A stretch of DNA of 64,000 nucleotides from Synechococcus sp. MU1617 (GCF_020514235.1 NZ_VTLB01000002.1:186001-250000); one strand, 5' to 3'. Numbered from the stretch's first letter, positions 37,526-46,425 are shown. The notes: a model not told the origin generated them from the sequence alone. Made by a program: numbers and translations.

Positions 37526-38514
37526 GCCGTGTTGCTGATTCGCTGTATTGGATCAACCGCTATCTGGAACGCGCCGAAAACATCTCGCGCTTTCTGGAAG
37601 TCAGTGAAGCGATGGCGCTGGACTGTCCTCCGGGCAGCGCCGAACCGTGGCTGCCGCTGGTGGAGGTAACGGGGGATCGCCACCGCTTCGATACGACCTA
37701 TCCCGATGCGACGCCCAAACAGGTGGTGCGCTTCCTGCTGCTGGACCGCAGCAATCCCAACAGCATCGTGAGTTGCATTGCGATGGCCCGGGAAAACGCG
37801 CGGCAGATCAGGGATGTGATCACCACGGAGATGTGGGAGCAGATCAATGATCTGCACTGGAGCCTGCAGGACGACGAAGACATCTGGCGGGAACAGGTGC
37901 AGGAGCAACTGCGGATCATTCGGCGTGGCTGCCAGCTCGTTTACGGGATCACCGACACCACCCTGAGCCGTGATCTGAGCTGGCTGTTCAGTCAGCTGGG
38001 ACGTTTGATCGAACGCGCCGACAAAACGTCGCGCATCCTCGACGTCAAATATTTCCTACTGCTGCCCTCCCCCGAGGAGGTGGGCGGCGTGCTGGATGAA
38101 CTGCAGTGGATCACCCTGCTGCGCACAGCAGGCGCCTATCAGATGTACCGCCAGAGCGTGCAGCAAGCCATCAGCCCGGCGTCCGTGGCCCGCTTTTTGC
38201 TGCTGGATCCGAGCTTTCCTCGTTCGGTTCGGTATTGCCTCCAGGGCATCAGCAACACCTTGCAACAGATCCAGCAGCACCCGAGCCAAGACACGCCGGA
38301 TGACCTCGACTGCTTGCGCGGACAGCTCCTGGCCCGCTGGAGCTACGTGCGGATCGACAACCTGATCGAAGCCGGTCTGCATGAAGCCATTGACCAACTT
38401 CAGCAGGACCTCAACCAACTCCACAGCCTGATCCAGACCCGCTACTTCACCAGCGCCGACCTCCGTTCCATCCCCACCGATCCCGCATGCGCGCTCTCAT
38501 CGTTCACCGCCTGA
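37519..38514 (+). CDS. Alpha-E domain protein
   Basis: A 331-aa all-helical alpha-E protein (former DUF403). LSRVADSLYWINRYLERAEN at the N-terminus is the family signature, and LGRLIERADKTSRILDVKYF repeats the same ERA..R pattern halfway, showing the duplicated helical unit. The function is unknown, but the gene nearly always goes with ATP-grasp and transglutaminase genes. It begins with GTG at 37519, overlapping the ATP-grasp stop by 7 bases, and overlaps the next gene by 28 bases. Confidence 0.88.
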   Translation: MLSRVADSLYWINRYLERAENISRFLEVSEAMALDCPPGSAEPWLPLVEVTGDRHRFDTTYPDATPKQVVRFLLLDRSNPNSIVSCIAMARENARQIRDVITTEMWEQINDLHWSLQDDEDIWREQVQEQLRIIRRGCQLVYGITDTTLSRDLSWLFSQLGRLIERADKTSRILDVKYFLLLPSPEEVGGVLDELQWITLLRTAGAYQMYRQSVQQAISPASVARFLLLDPSFPRSVRYCLQGISNTLQQIQQHPSQDTPDDLDCLRGQLLARWSYVRIDNLIEAGLHEAIDQLQQDLNQLHSLIQTRYFTSADLRSIPTDPACALSSFTA

Positions 38515-39386
38515 CGTATCGGTATGACGCCGCGGTTGTCCTGGGGGAGCACCGCCTCTGCCTGAGGCCTCGCGGGCAGGGGTTCCAGACCCTGCTGGAG
38601 CATCAACTCAGCGTGCTGCCTGAACCGGAACAACGTCGGGAACTAGTGGCCGCCAGCGGCGACGAAATCCAACGGCTCCGTTTTCTCGGCAGTACCGATG
38701 AACTCGTCTTTGAGGCTCGCAGCTTGGTGGAGACCCGACCGGCACCTCCGCTAGAGAGCTGCTTCAACGGACTCGAACCACCCTTGCCATACCCGCAAGG
38801 CCAGCTCAACAGCGATCTGCAGGGGGCCTTGGAAGGCTGGTTGCCCAATGGCCAGCACGAACCTGCGGCCATCGATCTAACTCAAGAAGCCCTGATGGGC
38901 AGCAACCAGCAGACCCTGGCCTTTCTGAAGCAACTCATTGAACTGATTCAAGAGCGGGTGAAATACACCCAACGCCATGTGGGGCCGGCCTGGCCCGCGG
39001 GCCGAACCCTGCGCGAGCGGATCGGCTCCTGCCGTGATCTGGCGATGCTGATGGTGGCCTGCTGCCGCGTGGTGGGTCTTCCCGCCCGCTTCGTGAGCGG
39101 CTATCAACTGCAGCAACCTCCACCGAAGGACTACGACCTGCATGCCTGGGCGGAGGTCTACCTGCCCGGAGCGGGATGGCGCGGCTTTGACCCCAGTGCC
39201 GGGATGGAAGTCAACGATCGCTATGTGGTGCTGGCCACCTCATCCAAGCCGGAACTCACCGCAGCCGTGAGCGGCAGCTTCAGTGGTCCCCTCGGAACAA
39301 GCAGTGAACTGAATTGGCAAATTCAGATCAATGAAGAAAAATCCGGAACGAAACCCCCCTCACGCAACCTGGTTCAGGCCGCCTGA
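38487..39386 (+). CDS. Transglutaminase-like cysteine protease / amidase
   Basis: A 299-aa protein with an N-terminal beta domain (residues about 1-110, bacterial transglutaminase-like N) and a papain-fold transglutaminase core. The triad is Cys182 (GSCRDLAML), His219 (DLHAWAEVYLP) and Asp235 (GFDPSAG). Such proteins cleave or exchange amide bonds. Together with the ATP-grasp and alpha-E genes it forms a predicted system for making and trimming an unknown peptide or amide. Its end overlaps the convergent cupin gene by 13 bases. Confidence 0.9.
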   Translation: MRALIVHRLTYRYDAAVVLGEHRLCLRPRGQGFQTLLEHQLSVLPEPEQRRELVAASGDEIQRLRFLGSTDELVFEARSLVETRPAPPLESCFNGLEPPLPYPQGQLNSDLQGALEGWLPNGQHEPAAIDLTQEALMGSNQQTLAFLKQLIELIQERVKYTQRHVGPAWPAGRTLRERIGSCRDLAMLMVACCRVVGLPARFVSGYQLQQPPPKDYDLHAWAEVYLPGAGWRGFDPSAGMEVNDRYVVLATSSKPELTAAVSGSFSGPLGTSSELNWQIQINEEKSGTKPPSRNLVQAA

Positions 39387-39865
39387 AGCAGAGGTTCCAC
39401 CCCATGCAACTGGGGCTTCGGAGCCGAGCTCAGGGTGGCTGCCATCAAGGCCGGAATCTCAGCGCTGTTGTAGACGCGAAATTCCTGCACCAGAGAAGCG
39501 CCTTCCTCACGAACCGCCTGGTTCAAAACGACGGAACCATCGGGATCGGAGATCGAGCGGTGGAAGGTGCCGGGGGGGATACGAAGGATGTCACCACCGC
39601 TCTCGAGCCGAACGATGTGGAATGGCTTTTCCCATGCCAGGTTCACCAAGAAGAAGGTTCTGCCGCCACTGGCCGCAAGCAGATTGTCTTCCTGATGGGG
39701 ATGCAGATAAAACTGCCAGGCTCCGCTCTCAGGATCATTGGGGGGCGACACCGCCGGGCCGCTGTGAATCACCAGGTCGCGCGCATTCGAGGTGTCCACG
39801 GTGACGTCGAAAAAACGAACCGACGGGGTGTCGCGAAAGCGCTCGTAGGCCAGCAGTTCAAACAT
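39374..39865 (-). CDS. Cupin-domain protein of unknown function
   Basis: A 163-aa single-domain beta-barrel protein. HPHQEDNLLAASGGRTFFLV and IPPGTFHRSISDPDG carry the two cupin motif regions, with histidines that could bind a metal. It resembles the RmlC-like cupins that act as dTDP-sugar epimerases or small oxygenases; the reaction is not determined. The ATG at 39865 is chosen because AAGGA lies 9 bases upstream; a TTG at 39922 would add 19 residues. It is convergent with the transglutaminase gene and is followed upstream by moaA on the same strand. Confidence 0.75.
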   Translation of the reverse strand: MFELLAYERFRDTPSVRFFDVTVDTSNARDLVIHSGPAVSPPNDPESGAWQFYLHPHQEDNLLAASGGRTFFLVNLAWEKPFHIVRLESGGDILRIPPGTFHRSISDPDGSVVLNQAVREEGASLVQEFRVYNSAEIPALMAATLSSAPKPQLHGVEPLLQAA

Positions 39866-39944
39866 GTCGATGGATCCTTTTGGATCCTTCAGCTGCCCCG
39901 TTGTACCGGGAGCATCACGCAAAAACGGTGACGATCACGACGGT

Positions 39945-40988
39945 TCAGCCCCCCAGGTACGCCATTTCCGCATGAGTTGAAGCACCGGCGGCTGGATCAC
40001 GCTCCTCGCTGTAGCGGTCTTGGCGCCGCTGCCAGAGCTGGCGCATGGCCTGCTCAAGCTGAAGCTCCGACGCAAGCGCGGGCTTGAGATCCGTGCCATC
40101 AGCCGAGAACAAACAGGTGAACGCCTGCCCATCGGCGGTGACACGCAACCTGTTGCAATCGCCGCAGAACGGCTCACTGATCGAGGCGATCACACCGATG
40201 GATCCTGCGCCATCGCCATAGCTCCAACGTCGGGCCGTCCCACCCCGCGGACGACCCATAGGTTCAAGGGGCCAACGGGCATGAATACGCTCCAGCATCT
40301 GCGACGCCGGCAGCACCTGGTCCAGCGTCCACTGGTTGCGATTGCCCACATCCATGTATTCGATCAAGCGCAGCTCCATCCCCTGCAGCCGCGCCAAACC
40401 GGCCAAGGGCAGCAGCTGATCGTCATTGATCCCCCGTTGGATCACAGCATTGAGCTTGAGCTCACCGAAGGAGGGGTCAAAACCAGCGGCCCGTGCCGCC
40501 GCGATGCCGTCCTGCACTTGGCGCACCAGGCGGTCCCCAGCCACGGCGCCACCCTGCAGACCAGCCATGCGCGCCGCTGCCTCCCCTTCCGCTGCATCGA
40601 GGCTGATGGTGATGCGATCCAGCCCTGCGGCACGCAACGCCCGCGCCATCGTTTCCGATAACAACACCCCGTTGCTGGTGAGCGCCACCGACTGAAGACC
40701 GGCGATCGGATCCGAACAATCCCGCCGGGCCTGCGCCACCGCCTCCAGCAAAGGCAACAAGCGCCGGCTCAACAACGGCTCTCCACCGGTGAGCCGCAGT
40801 GTCTGTGCCCCCAGGCGCGCGGCCACACGAATGACGCGCAGCTGCTGCTCAAGCGTGAGCAGACCAGGGGGCTCCTCCACATCCGGACAGCAGTACGGAC
40901 AGGCGAGATTGCAACGGGCCGTGAGCGACAGCCGCAACACCCCGATGGGCCGGTTGAAACGATCTGCGAGCGGCAGCGGAGTGCTCAT
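39945..40988 (-). CDS. moaA: GTP 3',8-cyclase (molybdenum cofactor synthesis)
   Basis: A 347-aa radical SAM enzyme that starts molybdopterin synthesis from GTP. The N-terminal cluster is C26-x3-C30-x2-C33 (CNLACPYC). The C-terminal cluster that binds GTP is C275-x2-C278-x13-C292 (FCGDCNRLRV). The protein ends in Gly-Gly (YLGG), as required of MoaA for activity. It overlaps mobA by 4 bases. The Moco made here serves nitrate reductase NarB, whose gene lies 2.5 kb away. Confidence 0.96.
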   Translation of the reverse strand: MSTPLPLADRFNRPIGVLRLSLTARCNLACPYCCPDVEEPPGLLTLEQQLRVIRVAARLGAQTLRLTGGEPLLSRRLLPLLEAVAQARRDCSDPIAGLQSVALTSNGVLLSETMARALRAAGLDRITISLDAAEGEAAARMAGLQGGAVAGDRLVRQVQDGIAAARAAGFDPSFGELKLNAVIQRGINDDQLLPLAGLARLQGMELRLIEYMDVGNRNQWTLDQVLPASQMLERIHARWPLEPMGRPRGGTARRWSYGDGAGSIGVIASISEPFCGDCNRLRVTADGQAFTCLFSADGTDLKPALASELQLEQAMRQLWQRRQDRYSEERDPAAGASTHAEMAYLGG

Positions 40989-41569
40989 TCCTCCAACGCT
41001 GCCAGATCTGCAGGGCAGTTGGCATTCAACAAAGCTTCTGCAGGCAAGCGCACCGTCTGATGGGGAACGCGGGTCAACCAGTCCATCCAGCGCAACTCTC
41101 CGCGTTGGAGTTGCTGATCGAGGCAGGAGCGGAAGGGAGAACCTGAGGGGATCACCGCCAGCAAGGGCTGCAGCCGCTGCCCGTCATGGGCCACCGATGC
41201 TTGCTCCGGGGCACGATTCCAGGCTGCGATGAGCTGCTGGACAACGGCGGTGCGCAAAAGCGGCATGTCCACCGGCAGCACCAGCAAGGCCTCGCCGGGC
41301 ATCGGAGACAGCACCTTGGCCAACGCCTGCAAGGGGCCATTCCAGGGAGGGAGCTCCAGCAGCACGGAACATCCGGGCCGGTGGGCCAGCAGCTCTGCGT
41401 GCGCGGCATGGCGACTCAACACCTGCACCGGATGGCCGAGGGGCAGCAGCTGGTCGACCAGGGCCGTGAGCCAGACACCGCCAGAGGGATGCGGCAACAG
41501 CGCCTTGTCACGCCCCATGCGACGGCTGCTTCCGCCACTGAGCAAACAAACGCGCAAGCCTTGGTTCAC
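40985..41569 (-). CDS. mobA: Molybdenum cofactor guanylyltransferase
   Basis: A 194-aa nucleotidyltransferase-like enzyme that joins GMP to Mo-molybdopterin, giving the guanine dinucleotide form used by NarB. The N-terminal pyrophosphorylase motif LLSGGSSRRMGRDKALL is intact and PVDMPLL holds the metal aspartate. The start is uncertain: GTG at 41569 gives VNQGLRVCLLSGG, at the usual distance from the motif. TTG codons at 41581 and 41614 are alternatives. No ribosome site stands out. It is the first gene of a mobA-moaA pair divergent from nrtP. Confidence 0.92.
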   Translation of the reverse strand: MNQGLRVCLLSGGSSRRMGRDKALLPHPSGGVWLTALVDQLLPLGHPVQVLSRHAAHAELLAHRPGCSVLLELPPWNGPLQALAKVLSPMPGEALLVLPVDMPLLRTAVVQQLIAAWNRAPEQASVAHDGQRLQPLLAVIPSGSPFRSCLDQQLQRGELRWMDWLTRVPHQTVRLPAEALLNANCPADLAALEE

Positions 41570-41616
41570 ATCGCCGACCAACAATCTGCACCAGCGAAGT
41601 CCAACAGCCCGCAAAA

Positions 41617-41725
41617 GTTATAACCGCTACCAAATCATTGCGGCACAAGAACATCTGATCCAATCAATCAGCCCCGTTGATGTTTGCTCCGGTACAGAAA
41701 AACAGAAATCGGTAACCAATCTGAC
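41617..41725 (+). promoter_or_regulatory. NtcA-like sites upstream of nrtP
   Basis: Three near-consensus sites occur in the 274 bases between mobA and nrtP: GTT-N8-TAC at 41617-41630 (GTTATAACCGCTAC), GTT-N8-TAC at 41682-41695 (GTTTGCTCCGGTAC) and GTA-N8-GAC at 41712-41725. The third is followed after 23 bases by TGATTAACT, a possible extended -10. None is a perfect match. On the minus strand TATAAC (41622-41617) could be a -10 for mobA. Confidence 0.35.
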
Positions 41726-41843
41726 CAAACGTGGGCCCGACGAATTGATTAACTGCGCGGGTTAAACGGATTCTTTTTTCGACCGTTTTGCCATCCCCGG
41801 GCACCTTTCATTTTGAAGCCCGAGGTTCCTTTTCTTCTCCTCA

Positions 41844-43385
41844 ATGCTTGGCGACCTTTGGTCGTTCCAGGGCAGGTACCGAACCCTTCACCTGACCTGG
41901 ATCGCCTTCTTCCTGACCTTCGTGGTCTGGTTCAACCTGGCCCCTCTGGCCACCACCGTGAAAGCGGACCTGGGACTGACCGTTGGTCAGATCCGCACCG
42001 TGGCCATCTGCAACGTGGCCCTCACCATTCCGGCGCGCGTGCTGATCGGCATGCTGCTGGACAAATTCGGACCCCGGATCACCTACTCATCGATTCTGGT
42101 GTTCTCGGCGATTCCCTGCCTGCTGTTTGCCTCCGCTCAGGACTTCAACCAGCTGGTGGTGGCCCGTCTGCTGCTCTCCATCGTTGGCGCCGGCTTCGTG
42201 ATCGGCATCCGCATGGTGGCCGAGTGGTTCCCGCCCAAGGAAATCGGCCTGGCTGAAGGGATCTACGGCGGCTGGGGCAACTTCGGCTCCGCCTTCTCAG
42301 CTCTCACCATGGTGGCCCTCGCTGGCTTCCTCTCCTTCTCAGGTGGCTTCGAACTGCCCACCGGCGCCGTACTGAACTGGCGCGGTGCCATCGCTCTGAC
42401 CGGCATCGTCTCAGCTGCCTACGGCTTCTTCTACTTCTTCAACGTCACCGACACCCCCCCCGGCAAGACGTATCAACGCCCTGCCAAGACCGCAGGTCTG
42501 GAAGTCACCTCCATGCGCGACTTCTGGGGTCTGCTGGGCATGAACGTGCCCTTCGCAGCCATTCTCTGCGTGCTCTGCTGGCGCCTCTCCAAGGTTGGCT
42601 TCCTCACCGCTGCCACCTATCCCCTGGCCCTCGGTGCCGTCGCCGTCTGGTTTGCCTTCCAAACCTGGGGAATCATCCGCACCAACCGCGACCTGATCCT
42701 CGGCAACAAGGTCTACCCCAAGGAAGACCGCTACGAGTTCCGCCAGGTGGCGATCCTCGAGCTCACCTACATCGTGAACTTCGGCTCCGAACTGGCCGTG
42801 GTTTCGATGCTTCCCACCTTCTTTGAAACCACCTTCGACCTGCCGAAGGCCACCGCCGGAATCCTGGCGTCCTGCTTCGCTTTTGTGAACCTGGTCGCCC
42901 GCCCTGCCGGTGGTCTGATCTCCGACCGCGTCGGCAGCCGCAAGAACACCATGGGCTTCCTCACGGCCGGTCTCGGCGTGGGCTACCTGGTGATGAGCAT
43001 GATCAAGCCGGGCACCTTCACCGGCACCACCGGCATTGCCGTTGCCGTGGTGATCACCATGCTGGCCTCCTTCTTCGTGCAGTCCGGTGAAGGCGCCACC
43101 TTCGCGCTGGTGCCCCTGGTCAAACGTCGCGTCACCGGTCAGGTGGCCGGCCTGGTGGGTGCCTACGGCAACGTTGGCGCTGTGACTTACCTGACCATCT
43201 TCAGCCTCCTGCCGATGTGGATGGGCGGCGGCGGCGAACCCACCCCCGAGGTGATCGCGGCTTCCAACAGTGCCTTCTTCCAGATCCTGGGCGTGGCTGG
43301 TCTGATCGTTGCCTTCTTCTGCTTCTTCTTCCTGAAGGAGCCCAAGGGGTCCTTTGCAGATCTGCACGAAGGCGAAACCGCCTGA
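41844..43385 (+). CDS. nrtP: Nitrate/nitrite permease (MFS)
   Basis: A 513-aa major facilitator of the NNP family (also called NapA), the nitrate and nitrite importer of marine cyanobacteria. Twelve hydrophobic segments can be counted. GIRMVAEWFPPKEIGLAEGI and FGSAFSALTMVALAG carry the nitrate-signature region of TM5, and FVNLVARPAGGLISDRVGSR the second one. The central cytoplasmic loop (DLILGNKVYPKEDRYEF) is enlarged as in cyanobacterial NrtP. It is followed by a strong terminator and then narB. Confidence 0.96.
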   Translation: MLGDLWSFQGRYRTLHLTWIAFFLTFVVWFNLAPLATTVKADLGLTVGQIRTVAICNVALTIPARVLIGMLLDKFGPRITYSSILVFSAIPCLLFASAQDFNQLVVARLLLSIVGAGFVIGIRMVAEWFPPKEIGLAEGIYGGWGNFGSAFSALTMVALAGFLSFSGGFELPTGAVLNWRGAIALTGIVSAAYGFFYFFNVTDTPPGKTYQRPAKTAGLEVTSMRDFWGLLGMNVPFAAILCVLCWRLSKVGFLTAATYPLALGAVAVWFAFQTWGIIRTNRDLILGNKVYPKEDRYEFRQVAILELTYIVNFGSELAVVSMLPTFFETTFDLPKATAGILASCFAFVNLVARPAGGLISDRVGSRKNTMGFLTAGLGVGYLVMSMIKPGTFTGTTGIAVAVVITMLASFFVQSGEGATFALVPLVKRRVTGQVAGLVGAYGNVGAVTYLTIFSLLPMWMGGGGEPTPEVIAASNSAFFQILGVAGLIVAFFCFFFLKEPKGSFADLHEGETA

Positions 43386-43423
43386 TCCATCTCCCTCCGT
43401 AGCACCCTGTCGCTGCACAACGA

Positions 43424-43458
43424 CCCGGAGCTTCGGCTCCGGGTTTTGTTCTTTTTTT
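43424..43458 (+). terminator. Intrinsic terminator between nrtP and narB
   Basis: CCCGGAGC (43424-43431) pairs perfectly with GCTCCGGG (43436-43443) around a TTCG tetraloop, followed by TTTTGTTCTTTTTTT to 43458. This is a textbook intrinsic terminator, yet it ends only nine bases before the narB ATG. Confidence 0.9.
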
Positions 43459-43467
43459 GGTTCTTGC

Positions 43468-45699
43468 ATGGCCAACTCACCCCGCAGCGTGCGCAGCCAG
43501 TGCCCCTACTGCGGCGTGGGTTGTGGCCTCGAGCTCTTGCCTCCTGCCGTGAAGGGTGAGGCGGTAAAGCGGGATGCTGAGGGCAATCCAATGTGGACCG
43601 CCCGCGGCGACCGCGAGCACCCCTCCAGCCTTGGCCAGGTCTGCATCAAGGGCGCCACCGTCGGCGAAACCCTGGCCCCAGGCCGCCTGCGCCAACCCCT
43701 GTTCCGCCAGACCCTCGAGGACGACTTCACGCCGATCAGCTGGGACGACGCCCTCAACAAAATCACCGGTCAGATCCAGTCGAGCGTGGCCCGGCGCGGC
43801 AACGCCGATGGCATTGCCATGTATGGCTCCGGTCAGTTCCACACCGAGGATTACTACCTGGCCCAGAAACTGCTAAAAGGCGCCCTGGGCACCAACAATT
43901 TCGACGCCAACTCGAGGCTGTGCATGAGCTCAGCGGTGGCGGGCTACACCCGCAGCCTGGGCTCCGATGGTCCCCCCTGCAGCTATGCGGACCTCGACCA
44001 CTGCACGGTGGCGTTTCTGATCGGCACCAATACGGCGGAATGCCACCCGGTGCTGTTCCAGCGGCTGCTGAAGCGAAAACGCAAAAACCCCGGCAGCGTC
44101 AAGATTGTGGTGGTAGATCCACGCCGCACTGATACCGCTAAAGCCGCCGATATCCACCTGCCGATTGCACCGGGAAGCGACCTGGCCCTGCTGCACGGCA
44201 TAGCCCACCTCGTGCTGCGAGAAAACGGCCAGGACCCGGCCTTCATCGACGATCACACCGAGAATTACGACGCCTTTTTTGACGTCGCCGCCCGCTGGAC
44301 TCCAAGGCGGGTGGCTCTGTTCTGCAACATCCCCGAAAAACGCCTGCGGGAAGTGGCAGCTCTATTCCACCGGCGCGAGAAGGTGCTCAGCCTTTGGTCG
44401 ATGGGGGTGAACCAACGCCGTGAAGGAACGGCCGTGGTGCAAGGGTTGATCAACCTGCATCTGCTCACCGGCCAGATCGGCAAGGAAGGAGCAGGTCCGT
44501 TTTCCCTCACCGGCCAACCCAATGCCATGGGCGGACGCGAGGCCGGAGGCTTGGCCCACCTCCTGCCGGGCTACCGCCTGGTGACCAACGCGGAGCACCG
44601 CGCCGAGGTGGAACAGGCCTGGCAGCTGCCGGCAGGACGGATCAACGCCAATCCCGGATTGGCGGCCTGGCAACAGATCGAAGCCATGGAACAGGGAGCG
44701 CTGGATCTGTGGTGGGTGGCAGCCACCAACCCCCTGGTCAGCCTCCCGGATCTCGACCGGGTGAAGTCAGCCATGAACAAGTGCCCGCTGGTGGTGGTGA
44801 GCGAGGCCTACGCCGACTCGGAAACGTCCCACTACGCCCACCTGCTTTTGCCCGCAGCCCAGTGGAGCGAAAAAGCAGGCGCCATGACCAATTCCGAACG
44901 GCGGGTGACCTACTGCCCGGCCTATCGACGCCGCTTCGGCGAGAGCCGTCCCGACTGGGAGGTGTTTGCCGACGTGGGCCGCCGCCTGGGCTACACCGAG
45001 CAGTTCAGCTTCGATTCAGCGGCTGAGGTGTACGCCGAATTCACAGCTCTCACCCGAGGCAGGCTTTGCGATGTGAGCGGCCTGAGCCATGGGCTGCTGG
45101 AAGGCGAAGGACCGCAGCAATGGCCCTATCCCAGCGGCAGCACACCCACCACAGCAGCCAAACGCCTCTACGAAAACCATCAGTTCGCCACCCCCAACAA
45201 ACGCGCCCGCTTCAGCGCCGATCAACCACTCGGACTGGCGGAACCTCCCTGCGAGACCTATCCGCTGGTGCTGACGGTGGGCCGCTACCTGGGCCAATGG
45301 CACACGATGACCCGCACCGGCAAGGTGGAGCGGCTGATGAAACAGCATCCCGAGCCACTGCTGGAGATACACCCCGGTGATGCTCAGGAGTTGAAACTGC
45401 GCAACGGCGAACTGGCGGCGATCAGCTCACGCCGCGGCCACCTCACCGCCACCGTGAAGGTCACCGATCGCATTCGGCGTGGTTCGGTCTTCCTGCCGAT
45501 GCACTGGGGATTCACCCAGGAGAAGGCCTGCGAAGCGAACACCCTGATGCATGACGAGGCCTGCCCAGTATCAAAGCAACCGGAACTCAAAGCCTGCGCG
45601 GTGATCGTGGCTCCGGCCGTCTCAGTGGTGAAGCCCGTTGAACAGCAGAAAGGAAGGCTGGAGGCCCTGCGCCGGCTGCTCACACCAGCACTTCGCTGA
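43468..45699 (+). CDS. narB: Ferredoxin-dependent assimilatory nitrate reductase
   Basis: A 743-aa molybdenum-bis-MGD enzyme reducing nitrate to nitrite with ferredoxin. The single 4Fe-4S cluster is held by C12, C15, C19 (CPYCGVGCG) and C59 (GQVCIKG). Molybdopterin-binding blocks such as MYGSGQFHTEDYY, VDPRRTDTA and LSLWSMGVNQR are present. The C-terminal beta-barrel carries VLTVGRYLGQWHTMTRTGKV. The ATG at 43468 starts right before the cluster motif; open frame upstream runs through the terminator and is not used. No Shine-Dalgarno sequence is seen. It overlaps narM (convergent) by 20 bases. Confidence 0.97.
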   Translation: MANSPRSVRSQCPYCGVGCGLELLPPAVKGEAVKRDAEGNPMWTARGDREHPSSLGQVCIKGATVGETLAPGRLRQPLFRQTLEDDFTPISWDDALNKITGQIQSSVARRGNADGIAMYGSGQFHTEDYYLAQKLLKGALGTNNFDANSRLCMSSAVAGYTRSLGSDGPPCSYADLDHCTVAFLIGTNTAECHPVLFQRLLKRKRKNPGSVKIVVVDPRRTDTAKAADIHLPIAPGSDLALLHGIAHLVLRENGQDPAFIDDHTENYDAFFDVAARWTPRRVALFCNIPEKRLREVAALFHRREKVLSLWSMGVNQRREGTAVVQGLINLHLLTGQIGKEGAGPFSLTGQPNAMGGREAGGLAHLLPGYRLVTNAEHRAEVEQAWQLPAGRINANPGLAAWQQIEAMEQGALDLWWVAATNPLVSLPDLDRVKSAMNKCPLVVVSEAYADSETSHYAHLLLPAAQWSEKAGAMTNSERRVTYCPAYRRRFGESRPDWEVFADVGRRLGYTEQFSFDSAAEVYAEFTALTRGRLCDVSGLSHGLLEGEGPQQWPYPSGSTPTTAAKRLYENHQFATPNKRARFSADQPLGLAEPPCETYPLVLTVGRYLGQWHTMTRTGKVERLMKQHPEPLLEIHPGDAQELKLRNGELAAISSRRGHLTATVKVTDRIRRGSVFLPMHWGFTQEKACEANTLMHDEACPVSKQPELKACAVIVAPAVSVVKPVEQQKGRLEALRRLLTPALR

Positions 45700-46147
45700 A
45701 GGCTGCTTCGAGGTTGTGGTGATCGTGCCCCGGCCGGGCCAACTTGCACAACGCAAAGCGATCCAGCTCACTGAGCTGGATCCATTGCTCCAGGGTCAGG
45801 ACCACACCCCGCGCTGTGGCGGCCTCCTGCACCACAGCGGGCAGCTCCGCCTGCTGTTGCCAGAGCGCACCGCTCACCGGTGGCAGATCCTTGGCCATGC
45901 CATCGGCCATGGGGCGCGTGCAATCGCGCAGGTGTTGGCGAAGCTGCTCGAGAGCATCAGCTGCATCCGGCCAATCCACCAAGGCTTGACGTTGCTCCTG
46001 GGAGAGTTGAAGCCAGTGGTTGAGCTTTAACTTCACCCCACAGAGATCCAATTTGCGTCGCACACACAGAGGGATGCAGCGCCAGTTACCGATGAAATCC
46101 TGCTCAAAGGCAAAGCAATGGCTGGCGGAATGACGACGGCTGGACAT
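45680..46147 (-). CDS. narM: Nitrate reductase-associated protein NarM
   Basis: A 155-aa protein of the NarM family, needed for active NarB in cyanobacteria by an unknown mechanism. CFAFEQDFIGNWRCIPLCVR then KLDLCGVKLKLNHWLQLSQE is the family signature at residues 11-50. The rest is helical and charged. The ATG at 46147 is used (MSSRRHSASH). It is convergent with narB. A GTA-N8-AAC element (46218-46205 on minus) lies about 58 bases upstream but has no good -10 behind it. Confidence 0.92.
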   Translation of the reverse strand: MSSRRHSASHCFAFEQDFIGNWRCIPLCVRRKLDLCGVKLKLNHWLQLSQEQRQALVDWPDAADALEQLRQHLRDCTRPMADGMAKDLPPVSGALWQQQAELPAVVQEAATARGVVLTLEQWIQLSELDRFALCKLARPGHDHHNLEAAFSEVLV

Positions 46148-46230
46148 CAACCAAAGCCTTGATCGGTGTCAATGATGACAACGAAAGACCATGAAAACAG
46201 AGATGTTTACTTCGATACAAATGTTGGTCT

Positions 46231-46401
46231 GTGCGCTTCGCCCTCTCCCTTGGAATGTTGCTGGGAATGTCCCATGGATGGGTCACAGCTGAAGCACTCC
46301 AACAGCAGCCCATGCAGGGCTTTGATCCCATAAAAACTGTTAATTCCGCTACACAATTCAGCGCGTTTAGTAGTCGTTCACACCAATTCTTTCCATACTG
46401 A
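46231..46401 (+). CDS. Possible micro-protein with signal peptide
   Basis: A 56-aa frame from GTG with a hydrophobic N-terminus that could be a signal peptide (RFALSLGMLLGMSHGWVTA, cleavage after VTA or AEA), then a polar glutamine/serine-rich tail. No good ribosome site is seen, and a promoter-like TACACAAT for the next gene lies within it near 46350. The remainder of the 46148-46425 gap holds the narM promoter and nothing else I recognise. Confidence 0.3.
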   Translation: MRFALSLGMLLGMSHGWVTAEALQQQPMQGFDPIKTVNSATQFSAFSSRSHQFFPY

Positions 46402-46425
46402 AGCTCTGTTCAAAGAGTTCCTGCC

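Noticed and set aside
42411-43475. A 354-codon open frame on minus opposite nrtP
   Set aside because: Very His/Gly/Glu-rich translation without a domain, as expected from antisense of a membrane protein gene.
46205-46218. GTT-N8-TAC (plus) / GTA-N8-AAC (minus) as NtcA site for narM
   Set aside because: No TAnnnT box at 22-23 bases on minus; relaxed motifs of this kind are frequent by chance.
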